Shown: positions 19,790 to 28,307 of the stretch, in pieces
How the letters are laid out: each line of letters begins with the position of its first letter
Position numbering within the stretch: the first letter of the stretch is position 1
The notes under the pieces: generated by a model
What the model saw: the letters and a program-made list of their open reading frames with translations, nothing else
Databases searched by the model: none
Told to the model about the DNA's origin: nothing
Program-made: the position numbers and the translations under genes
Assembly (NCBI RefSeq): GCF_001315945.1
Contig: NZ_BBBG01000006.1
Span: 62,001 to 126,000 of the forward strand
Source: Methanogenium cariaci JCM 10550
GTDB taxonomy: Archaea > Halobacteriota > Methanomicrobia > Methanomicrobiales > Methanomicrobiaceae
DNA: 64,000 nucleotides
Direction: 5' to 3'

Positions 19790-20744
19790 ACGATATCAGC
19801 ATGGCAGCGAGAAGGGACATCAGTCCCAACAGATAGCACAGGTAGCTGATATCCGTCTCCTCCGCCTCGCGGACGATTGCCTGATTGATTCCTGCATATA
19901 TCTCTTCCAGCGTCTTTGCGTCAACGGATCTGAAATACTGCCCCCCGGTCTCTTTGGCAATGAATTTCAGATTGTCTTCATCCAGATTTGCGTAGAGCGG
20001 GTTGCCGAAGGAATCGTAGTCATACAGTACCGGCTCCTCAGATCCGAGACCTATCGTAAAGACTTGAATATTTCTCGTCTTTGCAAACGATACCGCCTCT
20101 TCCGGGGGGGTGATGCTCCCGGCATTATTCTCCCCCCCGTCGGAGAGCAGGATCACCACTTTCCTTTTGTCCGGGATGGCATCTGCCATGTCGGTTGCGA
20201 GGGCAAGCCCGTCCCCCCCGATTGCGGTATTCCCGTCCCTTTTGGTTACGGCGAGCAGTTTTCGCCCGACCTTCTCCTTGTCCGGACTGAGGTATGCGGC
20301 GGACGAGGCACCGGAGTCAAATAATACAACTCCGGCAAAGTCCTTTTCCCCGAGACTGTGTATGAGTTGGAGGGCCGAGGTCTTTGCCACTTCGAGCCGG
20401 TTCGGTTTATAGTCGGTTGCCTGCATACTTCCGGAGACGTCCATGGCGAGGACGACATTGACTCCCTCTTTCGCGGTCTCAAGGGGTGCATGCGGCCCGG
20501 CAAGACCGATGATAAGAAATGCCAGCGTCAGAAGCATCAGGATAAATACGGTCTTTTTCGGGGTGAAAAATGTTTTGAACGGACTTTTGTTGTCTGCTGC
20601 CTGTGCCGCCTTCGCAAAGGAGAGTTTTGAAAACGCAAGGGCACGGCGTCTGCTGCGTTTTTCATGGTAGGAATAGTAATACACCAGAGCGGGGGGGATC
20701 AGGAGCAGGCCTGACAGCACTAGAGGATGATAAAATCCGACCAT
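19764..20744 (-). CDS. BatA-like von Willebrand factor A membrane protein
   Basis: Complete, 326 aa. Two N-terminal helices (YHPLVLSGLLLIPPALVYYY; TVFILMLLTLAFLIIGLAG) flank a BatA-type segment, then a vWA domain from about residue 95 with the metal-site motif DVSGSM, a Thr at GNTAIGGDGLALAT and LLSDGGENN. A last helix (ISYLCYLLGLMSLLAAMLIS) ends the protein. vWA proteins of this kind work with MoxR ATPases and DUF58 proteins, thought to be chaperone systems for surface or redox complexes; the partner genes are immediately upstream. Starts three bases after the DUF58 gene. Confidence 0.87.
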   Translation of the reverse strand: MVGFYHPLVLSGLLLIPPALVYYYSYHEKRSRRRALAFSKLSFAKAAQAADNKSPFKTFFTPKKTVFILMLLTLAFLIIGLAGPHAPLETAKEGVNVVLAMDVSGSMQATDYKPNRLEVAKTSALQLIHSLGEKDFAGVVLFDSGASSAAYLSPDKEKVGRKLLAVTKRDGNTAIGGDGLALATDMADAIPDKRKVVILLSDGGENNAGSITPPEEAVSFAKTRNIQVFTIGLGSEEPVLYDYDSFGNPLYANLDEDNLKFIAKETGGQYFRSVDAKTLEEIYAGINQAIVREAEETDISYLCYLLGLMSLLAAMLISFGRRQAIP

Positions 20745-20747
20745 GGG

Positions 20748-21679
20748 TTATGCCGTCCCCCCCCGGTAAAAGGTCTGCAGCTTAAAAAACACATCCCGGT
20801 AAGGATCAGAGGTAGAGATCTGTAATACCGGGATATGGGTTTTGCACAAATAGTTCGAGAGCCTGCCCTGGTGGTCTTCTGCTGCCTGCCGGTAGCGTTC
20901 CCGGAATGACGGATCGGAGGTGTCAATCAGCAGCTGTTCGCCGGTCTCGGGGTCAGCGATCTCGATACGCCCCCCCACATCCGGTATCTCCGTTTCATGT
21001 TCGTCTGAAATCTGTATTGCCTGCACATCATGCCTTTTTTTGAGGAGGGACACGGCATCATCAAAGAACGGCGCATCGAAATCAGAGATAATAACAATAC
21101 GGCTCTTTCGTTTCAGTCTCTCCAAAAGGAATTCTGCGGCATGGGTAATGTCAGTCTTTGGGGGGGAGAGAGGAGTGTGCGAGATGATGGTATTGATGAC
21201 CGATGCCGCGTGGTTTTTTCCCTTCCGTGCCGGGATATATTTCTCAATCGTATCGGTAAAAAGCACGATACCTGCCGCATCCCCCCCTCCGACAATACGG
21301 AATAGATGAGGGTGGCTGCCGTCTCAAGAATCTTTACGTCCTTTGAGACGTTCCCTCCGAAGGAGGATGACGCCGACCGGTCGATCACCAGGTAGGTCGT
21401 CTGTTCCTTTTCTTCATTATAGAGTCTGACATGGGGTTTTCCGGACCGTGCGGTGATGTTCCAGTCGATGGACCGGACGTCATCCCCCCCGTATTCATAT
21501 TCCCGTATATCCGCAAGGTCAATGCCCCCCCTGCCTTTGAAGAGGGACTGATGCATGCCGGTCCGGTTTCTCTGGGAATAATCACGGGAGATGATTCTGA
21601 TTTTCCGGATGGTATTCAGACATTCCCTGGCTGAGTATCCTGATAATGCCGATCGTCTCTCTTCGGTGATGCGGTTCAC
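20748..21679 (-). CDS. DUF58 protein with vWA-like fold, one frame break
   Basis: The DUF58 signature is clear: FKGRGGIDLADIREYEYGDD and SIDWNITARSGKPHVRLYNE, followed by a vWA-like part beginning VIDRSASSSFG. GTG start overlaps the MoxR stop (GTGA). The frame breaks at C7 21281-21287 on the plus strand; five bases give SVLSEGDAAGIVLFTD, as usual in the family. The remainder (SRIVIISDFDAPFFDDAVSL, ending FYRGGTA) completes about 310 residues. DUF58 proteins are encoded beside MoxR ATPases in bacteria and archaea and are assumed to be part of the same complex. The C-terminal extra Gly (RGGTA) stems from a C8 run at 20758-20765. Confidence 0.83.
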
Positions 21680-22735
21680 GGAATCTTCACCCGGGAGAGG
21701 ATTTCATCGATGATGTCTTCGGTTTGGATTCCGTCCGCTTCCGCTTCATAATTCAGGAGAATCCGGTGCCTGAGTACCGGATATGCCATCTCCCTGATGT
21801 CGTCGGGGATGACGTAAGGTCTCTTCTCCAGCAGGGCCTTTGCCTTTGCACATACAATCAGACTGATGGACGCCCGGGGGCGAGGCGCCGAATGCGATGT
21901 AGTCTTTTAAGGTCAGGCCGTATGTTTCCGGGTGCCTCGTTGCATCAATCATTTCGGCCGCATAGGTTTCCACAAGAGAATGGCAGTATATGGCACGTAT
22001 GGCTGCCTGAATGTTCAGGATGTCATGCGTGTCAAGTATTGTCCGGGTGGCCAGTTGTTCCTGTCCGGTAAACCTTTGGATGATTTGGACCTCCTCGTCT
22101 TTTGACGGGTAGTCCATCAAAATCTTTAGCATAAACCGGTCGGTCTGTGCCTCGGGCAGGGGGGGGTAGGTGCCTTCCGACTCGATGGGGGGGTTTTGCG
22201 TTGCAAGCACAAAAAACGGCAGAGACAGGGGGGGATGACTGTCACCCTGAATGGTGACCTGTTTTTCCTGCATCGCTTCAAGCAGTGCGGACTGCACCTT
22301 CGGCGGTGCACGGTTTATTTCATCGGCGAGAACGATGTTTGAAAAGACCGGGCCCTTTACCGTCTCAAAGGCTGATTTCTCAAACCGGTATATCTTTGTC
22401 CCGGTAATGTCTGCCGGAAGAAGATCGGGGGGGGTGAACTGAAGCCGGGTATGGGTGCAGCCGGTGCAGTCGGAGAGGGTTTTCACGAGGAGTGTCTTTG
22501 CAATACCCGGCACCCCCTCCAAAAGCACATGCCCGCCTGCTGCAAAGGCAATAATCAACTCTCGTATTACCTGCTCCTGTCCGACAATGATTTTTTGAAT
22601 CTCTGATTCCAGGAGGAGCAGTTTATCTGAATATATCGCTGCATCTGCATTCCTGCTGAGATCAGTATTATTGGCAGGCTGTATTGTATTGTTGAATTCT
22701 TCTGCACGAATATCTCTTTTGTATTTATCAGGCAT
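21676..22735 (-). CDS. MoxR-family AAA+ ATPase, one frame break
   Basis: AAA+ chaperone: Walker A GVPGIAKTLLVKTL, Walker B IVLADEINRAPPKVQSALLE, sensor 1 LATQNPPIESEGTYPPLPEA. The canonical text is ATQNPIE and TYPLPEA, so two runs of 7-8 bases each add a Pro; another lies in FTPPDLLPADI. The frame breaks at G5 21876-21880; four bases give GASPRASISLIVCAKAKALL and the usual C-terminal lid, ending SRVKIP. A TATA-like TATTTAA about 25 bases before 22738 suggests a near-leaderless start at MPDKYKRDI (22735) rather than the ATG at 22753. First gene of a four-gene operon. Confidence 0.86.
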
Positions 22736-22753
22736 TATACTCAGATATAGCAT

Positions 22754-23124
22754 TTGATGTTAAATACTTATGAATTGATCACGCGTGTTTTGGCATAAAG
22801 TTCTCCTGTGTTAATAGAGTATATTTAACCTAAAATCCTGATAATAAATCAAAAAGTGAATGGATTTATATGTTGTCTGTGATACGTGAGATCACTGATT
22901 CACAGGAATCGGAAAAATGATGGTTCATCATTTTTAAATTAACCCGGGGTCGGATTTTTCCAAAGAAATCCGGCCAGATTTATTCCAAAGGGAATATTCA
23001 GGTGCAAATAATGCGTGTGGTTTTGGTGATCCGATCTGCCGGTGCACCGCGGTGACCGGTAATGCCCGATTAAATACCGACTGCTGAAAAGCCACGCGCT
23101 GATGATAAAACAGGAGACACATAC
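22754..23124. other. Divergent promoter region
   Basis: It holds the TATTTAA element of the MoxR operon at its left end and GATTAAATAC at about 23069, a likely TATA box for the TiaS-like gene, with an AGGAG-like site at 23111. The second copy of the 18-base repeat is at 22952-22969. No gene is seen. Confidence 0.5.
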
Positions 23125-23838
23125 ATGAAAATATATCTTGCAATGGACGACACGGATAACCTGGAATCACGCGGCACAGGAAAACTTGCGAGGGCTACCG
23201 GGGCCGAGATCGCAACGCGATTTCCGGTTGATGGCATCTCCCGTCATCAGCTCTTTGTGCATGAGGATATCCCCCCCTTTACCTCGCACAACAGCTGTGC
23301 GGTGATTCATATCGAGGCACAGGAGCGGGCGGACAAGGAGTGGATCTTTGAGACCGCAAAGGAGTGCATGCTCAACGATTTTATCGAGGGAAGCGACCCC
23401 CCCGGTATTGCTGTTGCCTGTGCGGATGAGATCCTGCCTCCGCTGATTGCGTATGGCAGGGATGCACAGAAAATCGTTCTGAACCAGGAAAAGGCACGCA
23501 CGATTGCCGCAAATCTCGGCATCCGGCTGGAGGGTCTGGGCGGTACCGAAGACGGCGTGATCGGCACGATGGCCGGTCTCGGTCTTGCACGGGGGGGCGG
23601 AAACGATGGCAGATACCTGCTCTGCGGGAAGATCCGGGATCTCTCGGGCCCTGCGGATGTTGAGACCCTGCTTGAAGCGGGCATTGATGCGGTCTACACT
23701 ACTGACGGGCATCTGCTCAGAGACGGGCACATTATTATTGATGAAGGAAAATCCGCAAAGCCCTGCCCGGTTGACGGCAAGAAAATTCTGTTTGTCGAGC
23801 ATGTTGACGGGCAGTACTATGCTGTAAAACGAGGATGA
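23125..23838 (+). CDS. TiaS-kinase-domain-like protein (TCKD), 237 aa
   Basis: The N-terminus MKIYLAMDDTDNLESRGTGK matches the DDTD motif of archaeal TiaS, which uses ATP to attach agmatine to C34 of tRNA-Ile2. Further motifs are SRHQLFVHEDIPPFTSHNS and GLGGTEDGVIGTMAGLGLA. TiaS itself is over 400 residues, with an OB-fold and zinc ribbon after this domain; both are absent here. It is therefore a stand-alone relative with unknown substrate, not TiaS. Complete, starting after an AGGAG site. The next gene, a surface protein, starts at its stop (ATGA), so a link with the ECF uptake cluster is possible. Confidence 0.7.
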   Translation: MKIYLAMDDTDNLESRGTGKLARATGAEIATRFPVDGISRHQLFVHEDIPPFTSHNSCAVIHIEAQERADKEWIFETAKECMLNDFIEGSDPPGIAVACADEILPPLIAYGRDAQKIVLNQEKARTIAANLGIRLEGLGGTEDGVIGTMAGLGLARGGGNDGRYLLCGKIRDLSGPADVETLLEAGIDAVYTTDGHLLRDGHIIIDEGKSAKPCPVDGKKILFVEHVDGQYYAVKRG

Positions 23839-24657
23839 CCGGTTCAGGCAGAGATACCAGACGGATCGGAATCGCGTGTGCGGTCCTGATCCTTTTTGCG
23901 GGATCCATGTTTGCATTACAGACCGCAGGTGAGGAATGGATCAAGGGAGTTAGTCCCGATTCCCTCACCCCCCCTCTTCTTGACACCGGGATGAAGGAGA
24001 CCTTTTACCGGGATGATTTCAATTACGGCCCGCAGCAGTGGAGACCGTTTAAAAAGCCGCTGAATATATCGAACACGGTGCATGGCAATGATGGCTGGTA
24101 TCTCATGTTCGTCAAAGCGAATGCAACCCCCCCCTACGGGGGCAATCCCGCCCTGCACCGGAGAGGAGATGTGCGGGTGAACTATTCTTTTACCGGTCTT
24201 GCCGGGACGGCGGCCTTTCATGTGATTGGGTTTGATACCACGGCAAAATGCAAAACCAACCGTCAGGACGGGTATGGTGCCTCATCGTATTATGTGCGGG
24301 GAACCTCTGCAGCGGGGAGCGGCAGCCCTGCCGCTGCACCGATGAAGGCATGGAATGATGTGGCCGTCCTGCCGCCGGGGGAGTATGACACCGACGAGGG
24401 GGGCTGCACCGTATTATTACCTGATTCATTTCGATCCGCTGTCCGGCGGGGGGGTGGACGCCCTTCACCTTACCGACCAACAGAATCACCTGAAAGGCGG
24501 GGGGGTCGTTGAGACCACGGAACAGTCGGGACAGTTTTACATCACCCATACCGGCGGCAGTCTGCTTGAGGATCTGCTGATTCTGGTCTGCGTGAATGAG
24601 ATTCAGCCCGAAGAATTCAGGCTTGATATTGAGACCACATTTGTGAGGAGAGAGTAG
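23835..24657 (+). CDS. Secreted DUF3344-like surface protein, one frame break
   Basis: Signal peptide RRIGIACAVLILFAGSMFAL. The first half has YGPQQWRPFKKPLN and YLMFVKANATPPYG, the second YYYLIHFDPLSGGGVDALHL and GQFYITHTGG. These are the two halves of the module found in the proteins at 26912, 28308 and 34828 (YGPQ-W-P; GGG-N/D-AIHI; SGTFYI-TGG), but in swapped order. I believe the module is DUF3344 or a close relative. The frame breaks at G6 24398-24403 (five expected). Overlaps the TiaS-like gene and is followed after five bases by the ECF S component, so it may present substrate to the transporter. Confidence 0.68.
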
Positions 24658-24662
24658 GACGC

Positions 24663-25208
24663 ATGCATCTTGAAAAGTATTTTTCCCTGAATGAAATCGC
24701 ACTGATGTCCATCTGCGGTGCCATGATCTTTGTCATGAAGATTGCATTCAAAATTCCGGTGCATATTCCGGGGGGGCATTCCGGTATATTCTGGGTCATA
24801 CCGATGATTATCGGCATATCGATTGTACGAAAGCCCGGTGCCGGTATCTATATCGGGCTGATATCGGGGCTTCTGGCCTCATTCTTCGGTATCGGCGCCC
24901 TTCATGTGTTTGATATCTTTAAGTATCTGGCAGTCGGGATTGCCGCGGATATATGCAGTATGCTGTTTGTCTACCGGTTTGATCTCATCGCCGTGGGGGT
25001 CATCACCGGTGCCGTTGCCAATGTCGTGAAGATGGTGGTCAGTTACTCGGTGGAGCTGCTGTTGGGAGTGCAGCCGTTTTTCATTATCATCGGTATCGGG
25101 GTGAGTTCATTTTCCCATATCCTGTTTGGCGGTCTGGGAGGGCTGATCTCGGTGTATATCATCCGCAGGCTGACCCGGGCAGGCGTGATTGGTGAAAAGG
25201 ATGGATAA
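24663..25208 (+). CDS. ECF transporter S component (substrate unknown)
   Basis: A 181-residue protein with five or six membrane helices: SICGAMIFVMKIAFKI, GIFWVIPMIIGISIV, GIYIGLISGLLASFFGIGAL, a central block, and FFIIIGIGVSSFSHILFG. The sequence HIPG(G)HSGIFW in the first loop, with two His, could contact a metal or ring ligand, but specificity cannot be read from it. The second G in PGGH is from a 7-base run. The stop overlaps the start of the ECF ATPase. The T component is encoded 9 kb away at 34000, so the transporter genes are split by surface-protein genes. Confidence 0.8.
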   Translation: MHLEKYFSLNEIALMSICGAMIFVMKIAFKIPVHIPGGHSGIFWVIPMIIGISIVRKPGAGIYIGLISGLLASFFGIGALHVFDIFKYLAVGIAADICSMLFVYRFDLIAVGVITGAVANVVKMVVSYSVELLLGVQPFFIIIGIGVSSFSHILFGGLGGLISVYIIRRLTRAGVIGEKDG

Positions 25209-26697
25209 TCCGCTGGTTACGGTGGATGCCCTTTCCTATACCTATCCTCGTTGCAGTCTGGAAAAGAAACGGCAGGCACTTTCCGGTATCAGTCTTGCTA
25301 TCCGGGAGGGGGGAACGGGTTGTGATCACCGGGCCGAGCGGGTCCGGGGAAGTCCACGCTGATTCAGACCTTTGTCGGACTGATTCCCCATTCCGGAAAG
25401 GGCCGGATGGAGGGGGGGACGGTCACGGTCGACGGGCTGGATACGTCCGAAACATCGGTTGGGAATCTTTCCCGAACTGTCGGCTTTGTCTTTCAGGACC
25501 CGGATCATCAGATCGTGTCCAATGAAGTTGATTCAGAACTTGCGTTCGGCCCTGAACAGTCCGGTGTTGACGCTGATATCATTGAAAAGAGAATAACCCA
25601 TGTTTCCGGGATGCTCTCCATGGAGCATCTGAGGGGGGGAAGGGAGGTGGCCGAACTTTCCTGGGGGGGTGAGAGACAGAAGGTTGCGATTGCATCGGTT
25701 TTAATGATGCAGCCGAAGGTCATTGTGCTGGACGAGCCTCTGTCCGGTCTGGATACGGGTTCTGCTGCTACTCTTCTCGACAGTCTTGCAACGATTGGCA
25801 GACGGTGGAATATTGCGGTTGTGATTGTTGAACACCGGCTGGATCTGCTGGTCGGGTTTATGGACCGAGTGGTGGTGATGAATGACGGCGGCATTGTGTA
25901 TGACGGGGTGCTGCCGGAGAACCCTGCCGAAACGACGATCCCGCACCTGAAGGATATGGGTGATCTGCTGGATGCGGCCGGGACGTTTTCTCCGGAACCT
26001 TACGCCCCCGCCCGAAGGCGTATCTCCGATCCTTGAGGCGGTTGATGTTCACTATACCTATCCGCATCGTAAAACCCCCCCGGTGCTAAACGGGGGGGTG
26101 CATGCCGCTTTTTATCCGGGCGAGGTGGTCTTTATCTGCGGGCCGAACGGTTCGGGCAAGAGCACGTTTATCAAGCATCTGAACGGTCTTTTGCGGCCCG
26201 ATGCCGGACGGGTGCTGGTTTCCGGTGAGGATATCGCAGAAAAGACGGTGGCGGAGACGGCGGGCCTGGTCTCTCTTGTGGGCCAGCATGCGGATTACCA
26301 GCTCTTTGAGGAGACTATTGAACGCGAGCTTGCGTTCGGCCCGCGGAATCTGGGGATGGATGAAGAAACAATCGACGCTTCGATTGACGAGATGATGCAG
26401 CTGATGGATATCCGTCATCTGGGACGAAAGGGGGGGCGGCCGCTGAAACTTTCGATGGGGGGGGAGAAGCAGCGGGTGACGATCGCAAGCCATCTGGTGA
26501 TGGCGACCCCCCCGGTCATTGTGCTGGATGAGCCCACTCTTGGTCTGGATCAAATCCTGAAGGTTCAGCTGGCGAACCTGATTCGTGAATTAAAGAAGAG
26601 GGGGAAGACGGTGATTGTCGTTACCCATGATCAGGAGTTTGCCCGACTGTGCGCAGACCGATTTTTGTATTTTCAGGACGGATGTCTGGTTTCCTGA
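25201..26697 (+). CDS. Single-chain double ATPase of an ECF transporter, three frame breaks
   Basis: Two ABC domains in one chain, equivalent to EcfA plus EcfA'. First domain: Walker A GPSGSGKST (needs G4 25346-25349 to be three), Q-loop VFQDPDHQIVS, signature ELSWGGERQKVAIA, Walker B VIVLDEPLSGLD. Second domain: GPNGSGKSTFIKHLNG, Q-loop SLVGQHADYQL, signature LSMGGEKQRVTIAS, VIVLDEPTLGLD, switch VVTHDQEFA. Further breaks are at G6 25308-25313 and C5 26005-26009; the last one separates the two halves (APPEGVSPILEAVDVHY joins them). Native length is near 495 residues. Both signatures replace the usual first G of SGG by Trp or Met. The start overlaps the S component gene. Confidence 0.85.
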
Positions 26698-26749
26698 GGG
26701 ATTTTTCTACTTTTTATTTCTTTATTTAAATATTCTGTCAATTCACCGT

Positions 26750-26900
26750 GCAAAATTATATATACTTTTATTCCAATGAAAATTTGTTAACAAATGATCT
26801 GAGTGAATGATTTGTAATTAATGAACAATCATTTATTTCATTTGTTGACGCTTTCCGTATGCCGGATGTGGCTGTACGTTTACGTCCGGCTCTGGGGGGA
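26750..26900 (+). promoter_or_regulatory. Promoter region of the surface protein gene
   Basis: TTATATATAC at about 26755 is a near-ideal archaeal TATA box, giving a leader of over one hundred bases before the ATG at 26912. The leader includes repeated ATGA/TCATT words (AATGATCTGAGTGAATGATT) that could fold. A G-rich GGGGGGAG site precedes the start. Confidence 0.45.
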
Positions 26901-26911
26901 GTGAATTGTTT

Positions 26912-27728
26912 ATGAAGAGTAATGAAAAAAGAAGAATGTTGGGCATTGTGACTGCATCTGCAGTCCTGTTAATGCTTGTGGTGTCTTTGACACCGGTTTC
27001 GGCAGCAGTTTTTCCAGACAACAACGAGACCATGATTAAAATGGCGAACGGGGCATTTTATAACTCAAGTGGCGATGACTATTATTTCAAATTCACAAAA
27101 GCCGGTGGAGGTCTTAATGCCATTCATATCGCAGACAGTCCAGCATCAGAAGATCGATATGGAGGAGTTTATACGAATAAGGGTACTTCAGGAACTTTCT
27201 ACATCTCGGATACCAGCAAGGATCCGGGTTGCAGCGATTCCGCGATTCTGATGTTCGGGGGTTTCGTCCGATGTCAATACAACAAATCTTGAACTGAATG
27301 TCAATGCGTCAGGATACAACTGGACACTTACGCCTACCATTATGTACCCGGATTCAGTTACCTACTACGATGAAGTTGAGATCGGAACATTTGATGAATC
27401 TGATTTCCTGGATATAGGTGGATCTGATATTGAATCCTACTGGCGACCGTACTTTGATGAGGATTATCCTATGTATGATGGCCAGGGTAATCTGGATACA
27501 TACAAAGTAATGTTCATCGACCTTTCGCTTGGCACGCTCAAGTACAATTCGAGCCTGAATTACAACGGTTCGATAAAAGTTGACTATGACATAAATGGCT
27601 TTATTGAAGATGACTATGCTTTGTTTGATATCTATACATGGTGCAACCAGTCCAAACAGGGACAGGGAGTATCATGGACAAACAAAGTGATAGGCACAAA
27701 CAGCAGCAGCTGGACAATTGGTTTTTAA
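26912..27728 (+). CDS. Secreted DUF3344-like surface protein, one frame break
   Basis: Signal peptide (MLGIVTASAVLLMLVVSLTP, cut near VSAA), then one complete module: YYFKFTKAGGGLNAIHIADS, GTFYISDTS, ASGYNWTLTPT, an acidic middle (SYWRPYFDEDYPMYDGQ), YKVMFIDLSLGTLK, KVDYDINGF and a C-terminal GQGVSWTNKVIGTNSS. The order matches the modules at 28308 and 34828, so this is the minimal family member, without anchor or extra domains; about 270 residues. The frame breaks at G5 27257-27261; four bases give MFGVSSDVNTTNLELNVNAS. It lies between the ECF ATPase gene and a decayed copy of it. Confidence 0.72.
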
Positions 27729-27826
27729 TTATAACACCATTTTTTGTTCAAAAGATTATCAATTTCTGGCCATAGTAATGATCCCATATCTGAAAGATAT
27801 GGGCAATTTATTAGATCGGGTGAGAT

Positions 27827-28054
27827 ACCGCTTTTTATCCGGGTGAGTTTGTCTTCATTTGCGGACCGAACGGTTTTGGGAAGAGCGCATTTATTTAGGA
27901 TCTGAACTGTCTGTTACAGCCTGGTATCGGGTGCGTGCTTGTTTCAGGTGAGGATATCGTAGGAGAGGTTATTGTCATTACTCATGATCAGGAGTTTGCA
28001 TGACTCTGCGCAGGTGGGTTCCTAGATTATCAAGGTGAGTCTCCGCTGTCCTGA
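27827..28054 (+). pseudogene. Decayed fragment of an ECF ATPase (second domain)
   Basis: The stretch reads ...CCGCTTTTTATCCGGGTGAG, then GTCTTCATTTGCGGACCGAA and CGGTTTTGGGAAGAGCGCAT, closely matching the gene at 26100-26170 that encodes FYPGEVVFICGPNGSGKS; it continues through GTTTCAGGTGAGGATATCG (VSGEDI) and, after an internal loss, ATTACTCATGATCAGGAGTT (THDQEF) to the end of the domain. Stops and deletions interrupt it and about 300 coding bases between VSGEDI and the switch region are missing. It is a relic of a duplicated ecfA, placed behind a duplicated surface-protein gene. Confidence 0.75.
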
Positions 28055-28307
28055 ACTAATTGATATTGTTTTCGTATTGTATTTTAAAAATGCTGTGAAT
28101 AATTACAATCTTTTTTTGTTCAGACGCATTCCCGTTGTTTTTTAGAAATTTGATCGAATATTTTGAATTTATTTCAATTCACTGTATTGTCGGGATCTCA
28201 TTTCGCAATATTTAAGTTAGATGTTTGTGACATGATCAATTGTAAATTATAAATCAATTTGGATTAAATTGATTAAATTAAACTATTTGACTTATGGTGC
28301 TGAAAAT

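Noticed and set aside
23167-23916. Long minus-strand frame opposite the TiaS-like gene
   Set aside because: Mirror of a real gene with clear family motifs on the plus strand.
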